From contig NZ_CP030862.1 in the NCBI RefSeq assembly GCF_003325375.1, positions 5,709,501 to 5,773,500 of the forward strand: 64,000 bases of DNA, given 5' to 3'. The stretch is from Streptomyces globosus (GTDB taxonomy: Bacteria; Actinomycetota; Actinomycetes; Streptomycetales; Streptomycetaceae). The notes beneath the pieces are model-generated. The model saw only the letters and a program-made list of their open reading frames with translations. It did no database searches and had not been told where the DNA came from. Shown in pieces: positions 48,962-59,198 of the stretch; the first letter of the stretch is position 1, and the number at the start of each line of letters is the position of its first letter. The translations under genes were made by a program, and so were the position numbers.

Positions 48962-51610
48962 TCAGGCGGCGGGCAGCGCGGCCAGCTGGGCCTGGATGCG
49001 GGCGATGTCCGCCTCGGCCTTGGCCAGACGGCCCTTGATCTTGTCCACGACGTTGTCGGGGGCCTTCGCCAGGAAGGCCTCGTTCCCGAGCTTCGCCTCG
49101 GCCTGGGCCTTCTCCTTCTCCGCGGCCGCGAGGTCCTTGGAGAGGCGCTTGCGCTCGGCCGCCACGTCGATGGTGCCCGACAGGTCGAGCGCGACGGTCG
49201 CGCCGCCGACCGGCAGGGTCGCGGTGGCGCTGAAGCCCTCGCCCTCCGGCTGGAGGCGCAGCAGCTGGCGGATGGCCGCCTCGTGCGCGGCGAGCGGGGT
49301 GCCGGCCAGGTCGAGGCGGGCCGGGACCTTCTGGCCCGGCTGCAGGCCCTGGTCGGCGCGGAACCGGCGGACCTCGGTGACGACCTGCTGGAGGTTCTCG
49401 ATCTCGGCCTCGGCGGCCTCGTCGCGGAAGCCGCCCGGTGCGTCAGCGCCGGGAACGGACACGGTGGTCGGCCACTCGGCGACCACGATGGACTCGCGGC
49501 CGGTCAGCGTGGTCCACAGCGTCTCGGTGACGAACGGGACGACCGGGTGCAGCAGCCGCATCAGGACGTCCAGGACCTCGCCGAGGACCCGGCCCGAGGC
49601 CTTGGCGCCCTCGCCGCCCGCGAAGAACGTCGTCTTCGACAGCTCGACGTACCAGTCGAAGACCTCGTCCCACGCGAAGTGGTACAGCGCCTCGCTGAGC
49701 TTGGCGAACTGGAAGTCCTCGTAGTACGCGTCGACCTGCGCGACCGTCTTGTTCAGACGGGAGAGGATCCAGCGGTCGGTGGCGGACAGCTGCTCCGCCG
49801 GCGGCAGCTCGCCCTCGACGGTGGCGCCGTTCATCAGCGCGAAGCGGGTCGCGTTCCAGATCTTGTTGGCGAAGTTCCGGGACGCCTGGACCCAGTCCTC
49901 GCCGATCGGGACGTCGGTGCCGGGGTTGGCGCCCTTGGCCAGGGTGAAGCGGACGGCGTCGGAGCCGTACTTGTCCATCCAGTCCAGCGGGTCGACGACG
50001 TTGCCGAAGGACTTCGACATCTTCTTGCCGCGCTCGTCGCGGACCAGGCCGGTCAGGGCGATGGTCTTGAACGGGACCTCGCCGTCCATCGCGTACAGGC
50101 CGAACATCATCATCCGGGCGACCCAGAAGAAGATGATGTCGTGGCCGGTGAGCAGGACGTCGGTGGAGTAGAACTTCGCCAGGTCCGGGGTCTTCTCCGG
50201 CCAGCCGAGCGTGGAGAACGGCCACAGGCCGGAGGAGAACCACGTGTCGAGGACGTCGGTGTCCTGGGTCCAGCCCTCGCCGGTCGGCGGCTGCTCGTCG
50301 GGGCCGACGCAGACGATCTCGCCGTCCGGGCCGTACCAGATCGGGATCCGGTGGCCCCACCACAGCTGGCGCGAGATGCACCAGTCGTTCATGTTGTCGA
50401 CCCAGTCGAAGTAGCGCTTCGACATGTCCTCGGGGTGGATCTTGACGCGGCCGTCGCGGACGGCGTCGCCGGCGGCCTTGGCCAGCGGCTTGACGTTGAC
50501 CCACCACTGCATCGACAGGCGCGGCTCGACGGTCGTCTTGCAGCGCGAGCAGTGGCCGACGGAGTGCATGTACGGGCGCTTCTCGGCGACGATCCGGCCC
50601 TGCTCGCGCAGGGCGCCGACGACGGCGGAGCGGGCCTCGTAGCGGTCCAGGCCGAGGAAGGGGCCGTGGACGGTGATGACGCCGTGCTCGTCCATGATCG
50701 TCATGGCGGGCAGGTCGTGGCGCTGGCCGATCGCGAAGTCGTTCGGGTCGTGCGCCGGGGTCACCTTGACAGCGCCGGTGCCGAACTCCGGGTCGACGTG
50801 CGTGTCGGCGACGACCGGGATGCTGCGGTCGGTCAGCGGCAGCTTGATCCGCTTGCCGACGAGGTGCCGGTAGCGCTCGTCGTCCGGGTGGACGGCGACG
50901 GCGGTGTCGCCGAGCATCGTCTCGGCGCGGGTCGTCGCGACGACCAGGGAGTCCTCGCCCTCGCCGTACCGGATGGAGACGAGCTCGCCGGCGTCCTCCT
51001 GGTACTCCACCTCGATGTCCGAGATGGCGGTCAGGCAGCGCGGGCACCAGTTGATGATGCGCTCGGCGCGGTAGATCAGCTCGTCGTCGTAGAGCTTCTT
51101 GAAGATCGTCTGGACGGCCTTGGACAGGCCCTCGTCCATGGTGAACCGCTCACGCGACCAGTCGACGCCGTCGCCGAGGCGGCGCATCTGGCCGAGGATC
51201 TTGCCGCCGTACTCCTCCTTCCACTGCCAGACGCGCTCGACGAACTCCTCGCGGCCCAGGTCGTGGCGGGACTTGCCCTCCTCGGCGAGCTGCTGCTCGA
51301 CCTTGTTCTGGGTGGCGATGCCGGCGTGGTCCATGCCGGGCAGCCACAGGGCCTCGTGGCCCTGCATTCGCTTGCGGCGGGTCAGGGCGTCCATCAGCGT
51401 GTGCTGGAAGGCGTGGCCCAGGTGGAGCGAGCCGGTGACGTTCGGCGGCGGGATGACGATGGTGTACGCGGGCTTCCCGCTCGCCGCGTCGGCGGTGAAG
51501 TAGCCACGCTCTACCCAGCGCTCGTAGAGCTTCCCCTCTACCTCGGCCGGCGCGTACTGGGTCGGCAGTTCGGAGTTGGGGCTGCTGGGTGTCTGCGTGT
51601 TCTCGGTCAC
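48962..51610 (-). CDS. valS: Valyl-tRNA synthetase
   Basis: 882 residues from GTG 51610 ([15 protein letters not shown]); GTG 51616 two codons upstream is an alternative. The HIGH motif is GSLHLGHAF and KMSKS is KKMSKSFGN near residue 530. The editing domain has [21 protein letters not shown]-terminal coiled coil ([19 protein letters not shown]), typical of ValRS, ends the protein. No ribosome site precedes either GTG. A -10-like TAAACT lies 6 nt before GTG 51616 and 12 nt before GTG 51610, so translation may be leaderless. Confidence 0.97.
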   Translation of the reverse strand: MTENTQTPSSPNSELPTQYAPAEVEGKLYERWVERGYFTADAASGKPAYTIVIPPPNVTGSLHLGHAFQHTLMDALTRRKRMQGHEALWLPGMDHAGIATQNKVEQQLAEEGKSRHDLGREEFVERVWQWKEEYGGKILGQMRRLGDGVDWSRERFTMDEGLSKAVQTIFKKLYDDELIYRAERIINWCPRCLTAISDIEVEYQEDAGELVSIRYGEGEDSLVVATTRAETMLGDTAVAVHPDDERYRHLVGKRIKLPLTDRSIPVVADTHVDPEFGTGAVKVTPAHDPNDFAIGQRHDLPAMTIMDEHGVITVHGPFLGLDRYEARSAVVGALREQGRIVAEKRPYMHSVGHCSRCKTTVEPRLSMQWWVNVKPLAKAAGDAVRDGRVKIHPEDMSKRYFDWVDNMNDWCISRQLWWGHRIPIWYGPDGEIVCVGPDEQPPTGEGWTQDTDVLDTWFSSGLWPFSTLGWPEKTPDLAKFYSTDVLLTGHDIIFFWVARMMMFGLYAMDGEVPFKTIALTGLVRDERGKKMSKSFGNVVDPLDWMDKYGSDAVRFTLAKGANPGTDVPIGEDWVQASRNFANKIWNATRFALMNGATVEGELPPAEQLSATDRWILSRLNKTVAQVDAYYEDFQFAKLSEALYHFAWDEVFDWYVELSKTTFFAGGEGAKASGRVLGEVLDVLMRLLHPVVPFVTETLWTTLTGRESIVVAEWPTTVSVPGADAPGGFRDEAAEAEIENLQQVVTEVRRFRADQGLQPGQKVPARLDLAGTPLAAHEAAIRQLLRLQPEGEGFSATATLPVGGATVALDLSGTIDVAAERKRLSKDLAAAEKEKAQAEAKLGNEAFLAKAPDNVVDKIKGRLAKAEADIARIQAQLAALPAA

Positions 51611-51736
51611 GGGCACAGTTTAGAGGCGTAACGGTCCGGTACTGAAACCGGTAATCAGGGGGCCCGGCGGCCTGCGCCCGGCCCGCGTGGGCCAGGATGT
51701 GTGGAGCGCATAAACATCCTGAAGGGGGACGAGGGC

Positions 51737-52696
51737 ATGAGCTACAACCAGCCGGGGCCGTACGGAGGCCCGCCGCAGCAGCAGCCGGGACCGTACGGGG
51801 CACCGCCCCCGCCCCCGCCGGGGCAGCCCGGCCCGTACGGCCAGCCGCCGGCCGCGCAGCCGGGCTACGGCTACCCGCAGCAGCCCCCGCAGCCCGCCCC
51901 GGGCTACCCCCCGCAGCCGCCGACGGCGCCGATGGGCTTCCCCCAGCAGCAGCCCCCGCCGTACGGCTACCAGCAGCCGGGCATGCCCCCGCAGCCCCCG
52001 TACGGCGCCCAGCCCCCGAAGAAGTCGAAGGCCGGCGTGGTCATCGCGGTGGTCGTGGCGGTGGCGGTCGTCGCGGCCGGCGGCTGGTACCTCGTCGGCG
52101 GCGGCTCGGGCGGCACGATCGACGAGGCGACGAAGGGCTACAAGCTGGTCGCGCCGGAGACGGTCGGCGAGTTCAAGAAGAACCCGAAGTCCGCACCGAA
52201 GTCCTTCAGCGACAAGGACCGCCGCGAGGCCGAGGCCGTCGGCGTGAAGAACCCCCAGCAGGTGGCGCAGAAGTACCAGGCGGGCGACCCGGGCAACCCG
52301 CTGGCGGCCAAGGGCCTCAACTTCGAGGGCGTCTACGGCGACATCGCCGAGCCCGAGAAGGCCGTCGACGCCTACTTCGCCCTGGCCAAGGCCAGCACCA
52401 GCGAGGGCTCCAAGACGAATGTCGAGCTCATCGACACCCCGAAGGCGATGACTCCGAAGGGCTTCAAGGGCGCGGTGATGAAGTGCCAGGAAGCCAAGTA
52501 CACCGTGAACGACCCGTCGTTCAAGGGCCCCAAGGAGTTCACACTCCCCATCTGCATCTGGGGTGACCACAGCACCCTGACCATGGTCGGCGCGAGCGAC
52601 GCAGGCGCCCTCCTGACGGGCAAGAAGGGCTACACCCTGGAACAGGTCGCGGACTTCGCGGCCCAGCTCTACAACACGGCCCGCGTGAAGATCTGA
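51737..52696 (+). CDS. Pro/Gln-rich single-pass membrane protein of unknown function
   Basis: 319 residues from ATG 51737 (MSYNQPGPYGGPPQQ). The cytoplasmic N-terminus (about 1-95) is low-complexity Pro/Gln/Gly/Tyr. One transmembrane helix follows (AGVVIAVVVAVAVVAAGGWYL, about 101-121), then an external domain of about 200 residues with two Cys residues (AVMKCQEAKYT and LPICIWG) that may form a disulphide. This architecture is common among Streptomyces exported proteins; I recognise no specific function. It is divergent from valS and convergent with clpX. Confidence 0.8.
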   Translation: MSYNQPGPYGGPPQQQPGPYGAPPPPPPGQPGPYGQPPAAQPGYGYPQQPPQPAPGYPPQPPTAPMGFPQQQPPPYGYQQPGMPPQPPYGAQPPKKSKAGVVIAVVVAVAVVAAGGWYLVGGGSGGTIDEATKGYKLVAPETVGEFKKNPKSAPKSFSDKDRREAEAVGVKNPQQVAQKYQAGDPGNPLAAKGLNFEGVYGDIAEPEKAVDAYFALAKASTSEGSKTNVELIDTPKAMTPKGFKGAVMKCQEAKYTVNDPSFKGPKEFTLPICIWGDHSTLTMVGASDAGALLTGKKGYTLEQVADFAAQLYNTARVKI

Positions 52697-52714
52697 TCCG
52701 CCGGCCGGCAGACA

Positions 52715-52754
52715 CGAGGAGGGGCGCCCCGGATGTCCGGGGCGCCCCTCCTCG
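52715..52754. terminator. Bidirectional terminator between convergent genes
   Basis: CGAGGAGGGGCGCCCCGG with its complement (18-bp stem, 4-nt loop) serves both the Pro/Gln-rich protein gene and clpX. Confidence 0.85.
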
Positions 52755-52773
52755 TTCGTCAGGGTGGCGGCGG

Positions 52774-54060
52774 TTAGGCCGACTTCTCCTGCGGGCCCTG
52801 GTCCTTCGGGACGATCCGCGGGACCAGCGTCGGGTTGACGTTGGAGCGGACGACGTCCGCGGTGATGACCACGCGGGCCACGTCCTTGCGGGACGGCACC
52901 TCGTACATCACCGACATCAGCACCTCCTCCATGATGGCGCGGAGCCCGCGCGCACCGGTCTGGCGGAGGATCGCCTGGTCCGCGATGGCCTCCAGGGCCT
53001 CGCGCTCGAAGTCCAGCTCGACACCGTCGAGTTCGAACAGCCGCTGGTACTGCTTCACCAGCGCGTTCCGCGGCTCGACGAGGATCTGAAGCAGCGCCTC
53101 GCGGTCCAGGTTGTGGACCGAGGTGATGACCGGCAGACGGCCGATGAACTCGGGGATCATCCCGAACTTCACCAGGTCCTCCGGCATGACCTCCTGGAAC
53201 TGGTCGCTCGCCTCGATCTCCCGCTTCGAGCGGATCGTCGCGCCGAAGCCGATGCCCTTGGCGCCCGCCCGGGACTCGATGATCTTCTCCAGGCCGGCGA
53301 AGGCGCCGCCCACGATGAACAGCACGTTCGTCGTGTCGATCTGGATGAACTCCTGGTGCGGGTGCTTGCGCCCGCCCTGCGGCGGCACCGAGGCGGTGGT
53401 GCCCTCCAGGATCTTCAGCAGGGCCTGCTGCACGCCCTCGCCGCTGACGTCGCGCGTGATCGAAGGGTTCTCGCTCTTGCGGGCGACCTTGTCGATCTCG
53501 TCGATGTAGATGATGCCGGTCTCGGCCTTCTTGACGTCGTAGTCGGCGGCCTGGATCAGCTTCAGCAGGATGTTCTCGACGTCCTCGCCGACGTAGCCCG
53601 CCTCGGTCAGCGCGGTGGCGTCCGCGATGGCGAACGGCACGTTCAGCATCCGGGCGAGGGTCTGCGCCAGCAGCGTCTTGCCCGAGCCGGTGGGGCCCAG
53701 CAGCAGGATGTTGGACTTGGCCAGCTCGATGGCGTCGTCACGGCCCTGCGCGCCGCCGTTCTCGCCGGCCTGGACGCGCTTGTAGTGGTTGTAGACCGCC
53801 ACGGAGAGCGCCTTCTTCGCCGGCTCCTGGCCGACGACGTAGCTCTCCAGGAACTCGTAGATCTCGCGCGGCTTGGGGAGTTCCTCCCACCGCACCTCGG
53901 AGGTCTCGGCGAGCTCCTCCTCGATGATCTCGTTGCAGAGGTCGATGCACTCGTCGCAGATGTAGACACCGGGTCCTGCGATGAGCTTCTTCACCTGCTT
54001 CTGGCTCTTTCCGCAGAACGAGCACTTGAGCAGGTCGCCGCCGTCACCGATGCGTGCCAC
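52774..54060 (-). CDS. clpX: ATP-dependent Clp protease ATP-binding subunit ClpX
   Basis: 428 residues from GTG 54060 ([17 protein letters not shown]), matching the usual actinobacterial length; in-frame sequence to 54201 is excluded. The N-terminal Cys4 zinc domain (CSFC and CDEC) recruits substrates and adaptors. AAA+ module: Walker A GPTGSGKT, Walker [10 protein letters not shown], pore loop GYVGEDV. The ClpP-docking IGF loop reads IGFGATIRS. It unfolds proteins for ClpP1P2, encoded just upstream. Confidence 0.98.
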   Translation of the reverse strand: MARIGDGGDLLKCSFCGKSQKQVKKLIAGPGVYICDECIDLCNEIIEEELAETSEVRWEELPKPREIYEFLESYVVGQEPAKKALSVAVYNHYKRVQAGENGGAQGRDDAIELAKSNILLLGPTGSGKTLLAQTLARMLNVPFAIADATALTEAGYVGEDVENILLKLIQAADYDVKKAETGIIYIDEIDKVARKSENPSITRDVSGEGVQQALLKILEGTTASVPPQGGRKHPHQEFIQIDTTNVLFIVGGAFAGLEKIIESRAGAKGIGFGATIRSKREIEASDQFQEVMPEDLVKFGMIPEFIGRLPVITSVHNLDREALLQILVEPRNALVKQYQRLFELDGVELDFEREALEAIADQAILRQTGARGLRAIMEEVLMSVMYEVPSRKDVARVVITADVVRSNVNPTLVPRIVPKDQGPQEKSA

Positions 54061-54214
54061 GAGGTGCTTCCCCTTCGCCTGGGAGACGCCTGGTTCAGCG
54101 GCTCCTGGTGCCTCATATCCGACGGTACCCTGCCGGGGGCCCCATTCGGGGCCCCCTTGGCGCGGTTCACATCGCCCAATCGTGCGACGTGTCCGCGCCA
54201 AGCGGCGGCAGGGG

Positions 54215-54874
54215 TCAGACCGAGTTCATCTTCCGGGTGGAGATGATCTGGTCGATCAGGCCGTACGCCAGCGCGTCCTCGGCCGTGAGGATCTTGTCGC
54301 GCTCGATGTCCTCGCGGATCTTCTCGATCGGCGTGCTCGAGTGCTTGGCCAGCATGGTCTCCAGCTGGTCGCGCATGCGCAGGATCTCGTTGGCCGCGAT
54401 CTCCAGGTCGGAGAGCTGCTCGCGGCCGGTGCCGCCGGACGGCTGGTGGATCAGCACGCGGGCGTTGGGCAGGGCCATGCGCTTGCCGGGGGTGCCCGCG
54501 GCGAGCAGGACCGCGGCGGCGGACGCCGCCTGGCCCATGCAGACCGTCTGGATGTCCGGCTTCACGAACTGCATCGTGTCGTAAATCGCCGTCAGCGCCG
54601 TGAAGGAGCCGCCGGGGCTGTTGATGTAGATCGAGATGTCGCGGTCCGGGTCCATCGACTCCAGGCACAGCAGCTGCGCCATGACGTCGTTGGCCGAGGC
54701 GTCGTCGATCTGGACGCCGAGGAAGATCACGCGCTCCTCGAAGAGCTTCGCGTACGGGTCGTACTCGCGCACGCCCTGCGAGGTGCGCTCGACGAAGCGC
54801 GGGACGACGTAGCGGTTGTCCACCTGCGGGCCGGTGTAGAGGCCGCCGGCGGGAGAGAGGTTGTTCATGTGCAT
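54215..54874 (-). CDS. clpP2: ATP-dependent Clp protease proteolytic subunit ClpP2
   Basis: 219 residues from ATG 54874 (ATG 54868 also possible). Serine-protease triad: Ser in [12 protein letters not shown], His in LIHQPSGG, Asp in [12 protein letters not shown]. Substrate-binding [13 protein letters not shown]. Actinobacterial ClpP works as a mixed ClpP1-ClpP2 tetradecamer. It lies 102 bp downstream of clpP1 in the same operon. Confidence 0.97.
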   Translation of the reverse strand: MHMNNLSPAGGLYTGPQVDNRYVVPRFVERTSQGVREYDPYAKLFEERVIFLGVQIDDASANDVMAQLLCLESMDPDRDISIYINSPGGSFTALTAIYDTMQFVKPDIQTVCMGQAASAAAVLLAAGTPGKRMALPNARVLIHQPSGGTGREQLSDLEIAANEILRMRDQLETMLAKHSSTPIEKIREDIERDKILTAEDALAYGLIDQIISTRKMNSV

Positions 54875-54976
54875 CGGGTGTTCACCATCCTGGTGGCGTT
54901 CTGCGGGCTGGGGCTTGCCTGGTGCGGGGCGGGCGCGCGGCCCGGCGGGGGCCGCTCGCGCGCCGCGGGGCCGGGA

Positions 54977-55594
54977 TCAGGCCCCGGTGCCGCCGCCGCC
55001 CGGGACCAGCGACGCTGCGGAGATGATCTCGTCGATGAGGCCGTACTGCTTGGCCTCCTCCGCCGTGAACCAGCGGTCGCGGTCGCCGTCGCGGATGATG
55101 GTCTCCACGGTCTGCCCGGAGTGGTGCGCGGTGATCTCCGCCATGCGCTGCTTGGTGCGCAGCAGGTACTGGGCCTGGATCTTGATGTCCGAGGCGGTGC
55201 CGCCGATGCCGGCGGAGCCCTGGTGCATCAGGATGTCGGTGTTCGGGAGCGCGAAGCGCTTGCCCGGGGCGCCGCCGGTGAGCAGGAACTGGCCCATGGA
55301 GGCCGCCATGCCCATGCCGATGGTGACGACGTCGTTCGGGATGTACTGCATGGTGTCGTAGACCGCCATGCCGGCCGTCACCGAGCCGCCGGGGCTGTTG
55401 ATGTAGAGGTAGATGTCCTTCTCCGGCTCGGCGGCCAGGAGCAGGAGCTGCGCCGTGATCTTGTTCGCGATGTCGTCGTCGACCTGCTGGCCGAGGAAGA
55501 TGATGCGCTCGCCGAGCAGCCGGTTGTAGACATGGTCGCCGAGGCCGCCACCGATGGACGGCTCACCCGCGGCGTAAGGCTTCAGATTCGTCAC
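54977..55594 (-). CDS. clpP1: ATP-dependent Clp protease proteolytic subunit ClpP1
   Basis: 205 residues from GTG 55594 ([17 protein letters not shown]) with AGGTGGA upstream. Triad: Ser in [11 protein letters not shown], His in LMHQGSAG, Asp in [30 protein letters not shown] is the oxyanion/peptide-binding segment. In Streptomyces the clpP1P2 operon is activated by ClgR, and a matching operator lies upstream at 55761-55778. Loss of clpP1 blocks differentiation in S. lividans, as I recall. Confidence 0.97.
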   Translation of the reverse strand: MTNLKPYAAGEPSIGGGLGDHVYNRLLGERIIFLGQQVDDDIANKITAQLLLLAAEPEKDIYLYINSPGGSVTAGMAVYDTMQYIPNDVVTIGMGMAASMGQFLLTGGAPGKRFALPNTDILMHQGSAGIGGTASDIKIQAQYLLRTKQRMAEITAHHSGQTVETIIRDGDRDRWFTAEEAKQYGLIDEIISAASLVPGGGGTGA

Positions 55595-55760
55595 GTATCC
55601 ACCTGCTCGTCTCCGACGGCCGCTTGCCGTCTCAGCGTCTTGTTCTGGGGGCGCGGGCCCGCCTGCGCGGCGCGGTCCGCCGTCGTCCGGGTACTCCCGT
55701 GCCCTCGTATTCATGGACCCTAACGCGCAGGTCGGACAACGCCATCCCGCTTCCCGAACT

Positions 55761-55778
55761 GTTCGCTCGGAGCGCAAG
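55761..55778 (-). promoter_or_regulatory. Candidate ClgR operator upstream of clpP1P2
   Basis: GTTCGCTCGGAGCGCAAG contains the 11-bp perfect palindrome CGCTCGGAGCG (55764-55774) and resembles the ClgR consensus CGC(T/C)NNNNGCG. It lies about 170 bp before the clpP1 start, in the 295-bp clpP1-tig gap. ClgR is the known activator of clpP1P2 in Streptomyces; assignment here is by motif and position. Confidence 0.7.
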
Positions 55779-55804
55779 GTTCCCCAGGGCCGGGGCCGGT
55801 GTGC

Positions 55805-55840
55805 GGAAGGGCCCGCACGCGGCTGCGTGCGGGCCCTTCC
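55805..55840 (-). terminator. Terminator of tig
   Basis: GGAAGGGCCCGCACGC and its complement (16-bp stem, loop GGCT) lie 50 bp after the tig stop and 30 bp upstream of the ClgR-like operator. Confidence 0.85.
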
Positions 55841-55889
55841 CCGGCTGCTGCTGCCCTGCCGGCAACCCCTGCGGGCCGCCGGCGCGGGG

Positions 55890-57269
55890 TCACTTGGCCT
55901 CGTCGCCCTCGACGGCCGCCTCGACGGTCTCGGCGGCGGCCTCGGCCGCCTCCTCGTCCTCGTCGGACAGGTCGATGACCTCGCCGTTGGTGTCGACGAC
56001 CTTGGCGGCCTCGACGACGACCGCGAGGGCCTTGCCGCGGGCGACCTCGCCGACGAGCATCGGGACCTGGCCGCCCTCGACGACCGCCTGGGCGAACTGG
56101 TCGGGGGACATGCCGGAGGAGGCGGCGCGGCGCATGAGGTGCTCGGTGAGCTCCTCCTGGTTGACGCCCAGCTTCTCCTTGTTGACCAGGGCGTCCAGGA
56201 CGAACTGGGTCTTGATGCCCTTGACCGCCTGCTCCTTGGTCTCGGCGTCGAACTCCTCGACCGTCTTGCCCTGGAACTCCAGGTACTTCTCGAGGGTCAG
56301 GCCCATCTGGCCGAGCTGGTGGTGCTCCAGGTTGTGCTTGCGGGTGTTGATCTCGTCCTCGAGCAGCTTCTCGGGGATCGGCACCTCGACGAGCTCCAGC
56401 AGCTTCTCCAGGACGCGCTCCTGGGCCTGCGTGGCCTGGTCGTACTGCTTCATGTTCTCGAGGCGCTTGCGGCTGTCGGCCTTCAGCTCCTCCAGGGTGT
56501 CGAACTCGCTCGCCATCTGCGCGAACTCGTCGTCCAGCTCCGGCAGCTCGCGGGCGGAGACCTTGGACACCTTGACGGTGACCTCGGCGTCCTTGCCCTC
56601 GGCGGAGCCGCCCTTCAGCTGCGAGGTGAAGGTGGCCTCGCCGCCGGCCTCCAGGCCCTTGACGGCCTCGTCGATGCCGTCGAGGAGCTCGCCCGAGCCG
56701 ATGGTGTAGGAGACGTCCTTGGCGACGCCGTCGGGCAGCACCTCGCCCTCGACCTTGGCCTCCAGGTCGATGGTGACGACGTCGCCCTCGGCGGCGGCGC
56801 GCTCGACGTCCTTGGTGGACGCGAAGCGGCCGCGCAGCTGCTCGACGGACTTCTCGATGTCCTCGTCGGTGACCTCGACGGCGTCGACCTCGACCTCGAT
56901 GCCGGAGAAGTCCGGGATCTCGATCTCGGGGCGCACGTCCACCTCGGCGGTGAAGGCCAGCAGCTCGCCGTCCTTCAGCTCGGTGATGTCGACCTCGGGC
57001 TGGCCCAGCGGGTTCAGCTCGGCCTCGTTGACGGCCTCGGTGTAGAACTTCGGCAGCGCGTCGTTGACGGCCTCCTCCAGCACCGCGCCGCGACCGAAGC
57101 GCTGGTCGATCACGCGGGCGGGGATCTTGCCCTTGCGGAAGCCCTTCACCGTGACCTGCTGGTTGATCTTCTTGTACGCCGCGTCGAGGCTGGCCTTGAG
57201 CTCCTCGAAGGGCACCTCGACAGTGAGCCGAACCCGAGTCGGGTTCAGGGTCTCCACGGCGCTCTTCAC
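55890..57269 (-). CDS. tig: Trigger factor (ribosome-associated chaperone)
   Basis: 459 residues from GTG 57269 ([19 protein letters not shown]) with AAGGAG upstream. The ribosome-docking loop GFRKGKIP lies near residue 45, followed by a PPIase domain ([19 protein letters not shown]) and the helical C-terminal arms. The C-terminus is strongly acidic ([19 protein letters not shown]). It shields nascent chains at the tunnel exit. It lies next to clpP1P2-clpX, as in most bacteria. Confidence 0.98.
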   Translation of the reverse strand: MKSAVETLNPTRVRLTVEVPFEELKASLDAAYKKINQQVTVKGFRKGKIPARVIDQRFGRGAVLEEAVNDALPKFYTEAVNEAELNPLGQPEVDITELKDGELLAFTAEVDVRPEIEIPDFSGIEVEVDAVEVTDEDIEKSVEQLRGRFASTKDVERAAAEGDVVTIDLEAKVEGEVLPDGVAKDVSYTIGSGELLDGIDEAVKGLEAGGEATFTSQLKGGSAEGKDAEVTVKVSKVSARELPELDDEFAQMASEFDTLEELKADSRKRLENMKQYDQATQAQERVLEKLLELVEVPIPEKLLEDEINTRKHNLEHHQLGQMGLTLEKYLEFQGKTVEEFDAETKEQAVKGIKTQFVLDALVNKEKLGVNQEELTEHLMRRAASSGMSPDQFAQAVVEGGQVPMLVGEVARGKALAVVVEAAKVVDTNGEVIDLSDEDEEAAEAAAETVEAAVEGDEAK

Positions 57270-57441
57270 GGTTCGGTCTCCTTGTGGCTGACTGCTGGGG
57301 TCTCTGCTGTCGCTGCGAATCAGCGTTCCAGCGGATCGGGCCCGGTACATCAGACACACGGGCACGCAGCTTGCATAGTAACCGCAAGCGGCAATCAGCC
57401 CACAACGCGATCACTGCGAGGACGGTGCCGGATGGTGGTGC

Positions 57442-57518
57442 TGGTCGGGGTGGCCGGATTCGAACCGACGACCTTCCGCTCCCAAAGCGGACGCGCTACC
57501 AAGCTGCGCCACACCCCG
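57442..57518 (-). tRNA. tRNA-Pro (anticodon TGG)
   Basis: 77 nt with the 3' CCA encoded. Acceptor CGGGGTG/CACCCCG, anticodon stem TCCGC/GCGGA with loop TTTGGGA giving anticodon TGG, and T loop TTCGAAT. Minus strand, divergent from tRNA-Gly. tRNA-Pro genes are frequent AICE targets (pSAM2), but here the element abuts tRNA-Gly instead. Confidence 0.96.
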
Positions 57519-57649
57519 TCGGTGCGACACGTAGGGTACATGGCCGGAGACCCTCCGACACGCCGCGTTTCACGGAAGATTCCGGCCACGCCGCCCCGGC
57601 CCGTGCGCGGGCACGCGAATGCGGTGTGCACTTGCCCGGCCCGACCCGC

Positions 57650-57655
57650 TAGGAT
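57650..57655 (+). promoter_or_regulatory. Possible -10 box of tRNA-Gly
   Basis: TAGGAT lies 41 bp before the mature tRNA-Gly 5' end, a usual leader length for Streptomyces tRNA genes. No convincing -35 was found at 17-18 bp. Confidence 0.4.
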
Positions 57656-57696
57656 GCTGTCCGTGCCGCGGTCCCCGGACCTGCGGCGATCGTGTT

Positions 57697-57770
57697 GCGG
57701 GTGTAGCTCAATGGTAGAGCACTAGTCTTCCAAACTAGCTACGCGGGTTCGATTCCCGTCACCCGCTCCA
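57697..57770 (+). tRNA. tRNA-Gly (anticodon TCC), integration site of an AICE
   Basis: 74 nt with encoded CCA. Acceptor GCGGGTG/CACCCGC, anticodon stem CTAGT/ACTAG, loop CTTCCAA giving anticodon TCC, and T loop TTCGATT. The 3' half abuts the integrase end of the mobile element, so this half is the likely att core and the tRNA stays functional after integration. Confidence 0.95.
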
Positions 57771-57776
57771 GACGAC

Positions 57777-57817
57777 TCAGGGCCAGGTCAGAGGACATCT
57801 CCTCCGCCTGGCCCTGA
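57777..57817. terminator. Hairpin between tRNA-Gly and the integrase gene
   Basis: TCAGGGCCAGG pairs with CCTGGCCCTGA (11-bp stem, 19-nt loop). It lies between the convergent tRNA-Gly and int, so it can end both transcripts; it could also be part of the att region. Confidence 0.6.
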
Positions 57818-57837
57818 CTCGTTCTCAGGGTGTGCGT

Positions 57838-58992
57838 TCAACCCGCCGTGTCCCCCGCGTGCCTCTCGGGCTCCTGATCTTGATCCGTGCCCTTGCGGCT
57901 CTTCTCCACGAGTCCGCTCAGCGCGTCGGCAATCAGCCGGTCCCGGTCGGCACTCGCGTGCTGGTAGATCAGCGCAGCGCGGGCGGTGCTGTGGCCCATG
58001 CGCGCCATCAGCTCTCGCGTGCTCGCCCCGGTGGATGCGGCGAGGGTGTTCCCCGTGTGCCGAAGATCATGGAAGTGCAGCCCGCTGACCCCTGCCTCGC
58101 TACAGGCCTTGTGCCACAGCCGGTTGAAGTGGTTCCGGCGGGGCGTGGCCCCCTTGGCTCCGACGAAGACCCGCCCGTCGGCCCCGGGCTCGGCGTACCG
58201 CTTCAAGTGATCCCGGACGTCCGGAACGATCACGCTGGGGATGGAGACCGTCCGCTTACCCGCGGCACTCTTGGGCGCCTTGATCTCCCGCTGCCCGTTG
58301 CCCAGCTCGGCGACGGACCGCCGGACGCGCACCGTCCCGTGGTCCAGGTCGACATCCCGACGGTGCAGTCCGATCAGCTCACCCCACCTCAGGCCGAGGA
58401 ACCCGGCCAGGAGCACCAGGGCCCGGAAGCGGGGGTCAACCGCATCGGCCAGGGCGTAGACCTCCTTCACGGTGGCCGTCGGCCGCTCGGGCGTGTGCAC
58501 GACGCTCGCACCCTTGATCTGGCAGGGATTGCGCCTGATCAGCTGGTCTGACAGTGCCGTGCCCAGGATTGCGCGAAGGAGGGCATAGGCCTTGGCCACG
58601 GTCGTCGGGCCGGTGCCGGCGGCGAGCTTGTCGGCACGCCAGCGCCGTACGAGGGGCGCCGAGATGTCCGCGACGTTGACGGCGCCGAACGTCGGCTCCA
58701 GGTGGTGCTTGAGCAACGAGCCGTACAACTGGCGGGTTGTGCTGGTCAGCTCACGTTCCTTGACCCAGGCGACGGCATACGGCCCGAAGGGGACCTTCCC
58801 GGCGTCCGGGTCCAGCCAGTCCCCCTGCCGCATCTCCGTCTGCTTCACGGCCAGCCAGTCGTCAGCCTCACGTTTGGTCCGAAACGTCTCCGGCGCAGGC
58901 CGGAGCTGACCGTCAGGCCCGACGTAGCGCGCCTGGTAGCGACCGGAGGGCAGCTTCCGTACCCGTCCGAACTGGCGACGCTTGCCGGCCAT
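57838..58992 (-). CDS. int: Tyrosine recombinase integrase of the AICE
   Basis: 384 residues. The N-terminal arm- and core-binding domains (about 10-165) precede the catalytic domain. The catalytic residues are all present: Arg202 in LRWGEL, His308 and Arg311 in HDLRHTGNT, His334 in MGHST and the nucleophile Tyr343 in IYQHA. It integrates the circular element into the tRNA-Gly 3' end. The ATG at 58992 overlaps the excisionase stop (TGATG), so int and xis are translationally coupled, as in pSAM2. Confidence 0.95.
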   Translation of the reverse strand: MAGKRRQFGRVRKLPSGRYQARYVGPDGQLRPAPETFRTKREADDWLAVKQTEMRQGDWLDPDAGKVPFGPYAVAWVKERELTSTTRQLYGSLLKHHLEPTFGAVNVADISAPLVRRWRADKLAAGTGPTTVAKAYALLRAILGTALSDQLIRRNPCQIKGASVVHTPERPTATVKEVYALADAVDPRFRALVLLAGFLGLRWGELIGLHRRDVDLDHGTVRVRRSVAELGNGQREIKAPKSAAGKRTVSIPSVIVPDVRDHLKRYAEPGADGRVFVGAKGATPRRNHFNRLWHKACSEAGVSGLHFHDLRHTGNTLAASTGASTRELMARMGHSTARAALIYQHASADRDRLIADALSGLVEKSRKGTDQDQEPERHAGDTAG

Positions 58993-59198
58993 CAGGCGGC
59001 CACCGCCATACGGCCGCGCCGACGCGGTGCCACGGTGTTGGCGGCGATGTACTCCCGGACGGCACTCTCAGGGATCCGTACGTGACGGCCGACCTTCACG
59101 TAGGTGATGCGCCGCTCCTCGATGAGGCGCCGGGGAAACCGCACGGTGGTGCCGAGGATCTCGGCGACCTGGACGACGGACAAGTAGCGCTCACTCAT
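58992..59198 (-). CDS. xis: Excisionase / MerR-type helix-turn-helix protein
   Basis: 68 residues (MSERYLSVVQVAEILGTTVR). Winged-helix HTH_17 motif with VQVAEILGTT and ITYVKVGRHVRIPESAVREYI, typical of plasmid and phage excisionases that bend att DNA and bias the integrase toward excision. It overlaps repSA upstream by 8 bp and int downstream. Confidence 0.9.
   Translation of the reverse strand: MSERYLSVVQVAEILGTTVRFPRRLIEERRITYVKVGRHVRIPESAVREYIAANTVAPRRRGRMAVAA

Noticed and set aside
51611-51736. T-box riboswitch before valS
   Set aside because: No T-box sequence, specifier loop or terminator is visible and the 5' region is too short.
57442-57518. tRNA-Pro as the AICE attachment site
   Set aside because: It is on the opposite strand and its 3' end faces tig, away from the integrase; tRNA-Gly 3' end abuts the element.
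57777-57817. Right or left att core as a direct repeat
   Set aside because: The repeat is inverted, not direct; it fits a terminator between convergent tRNA-Gly and int.
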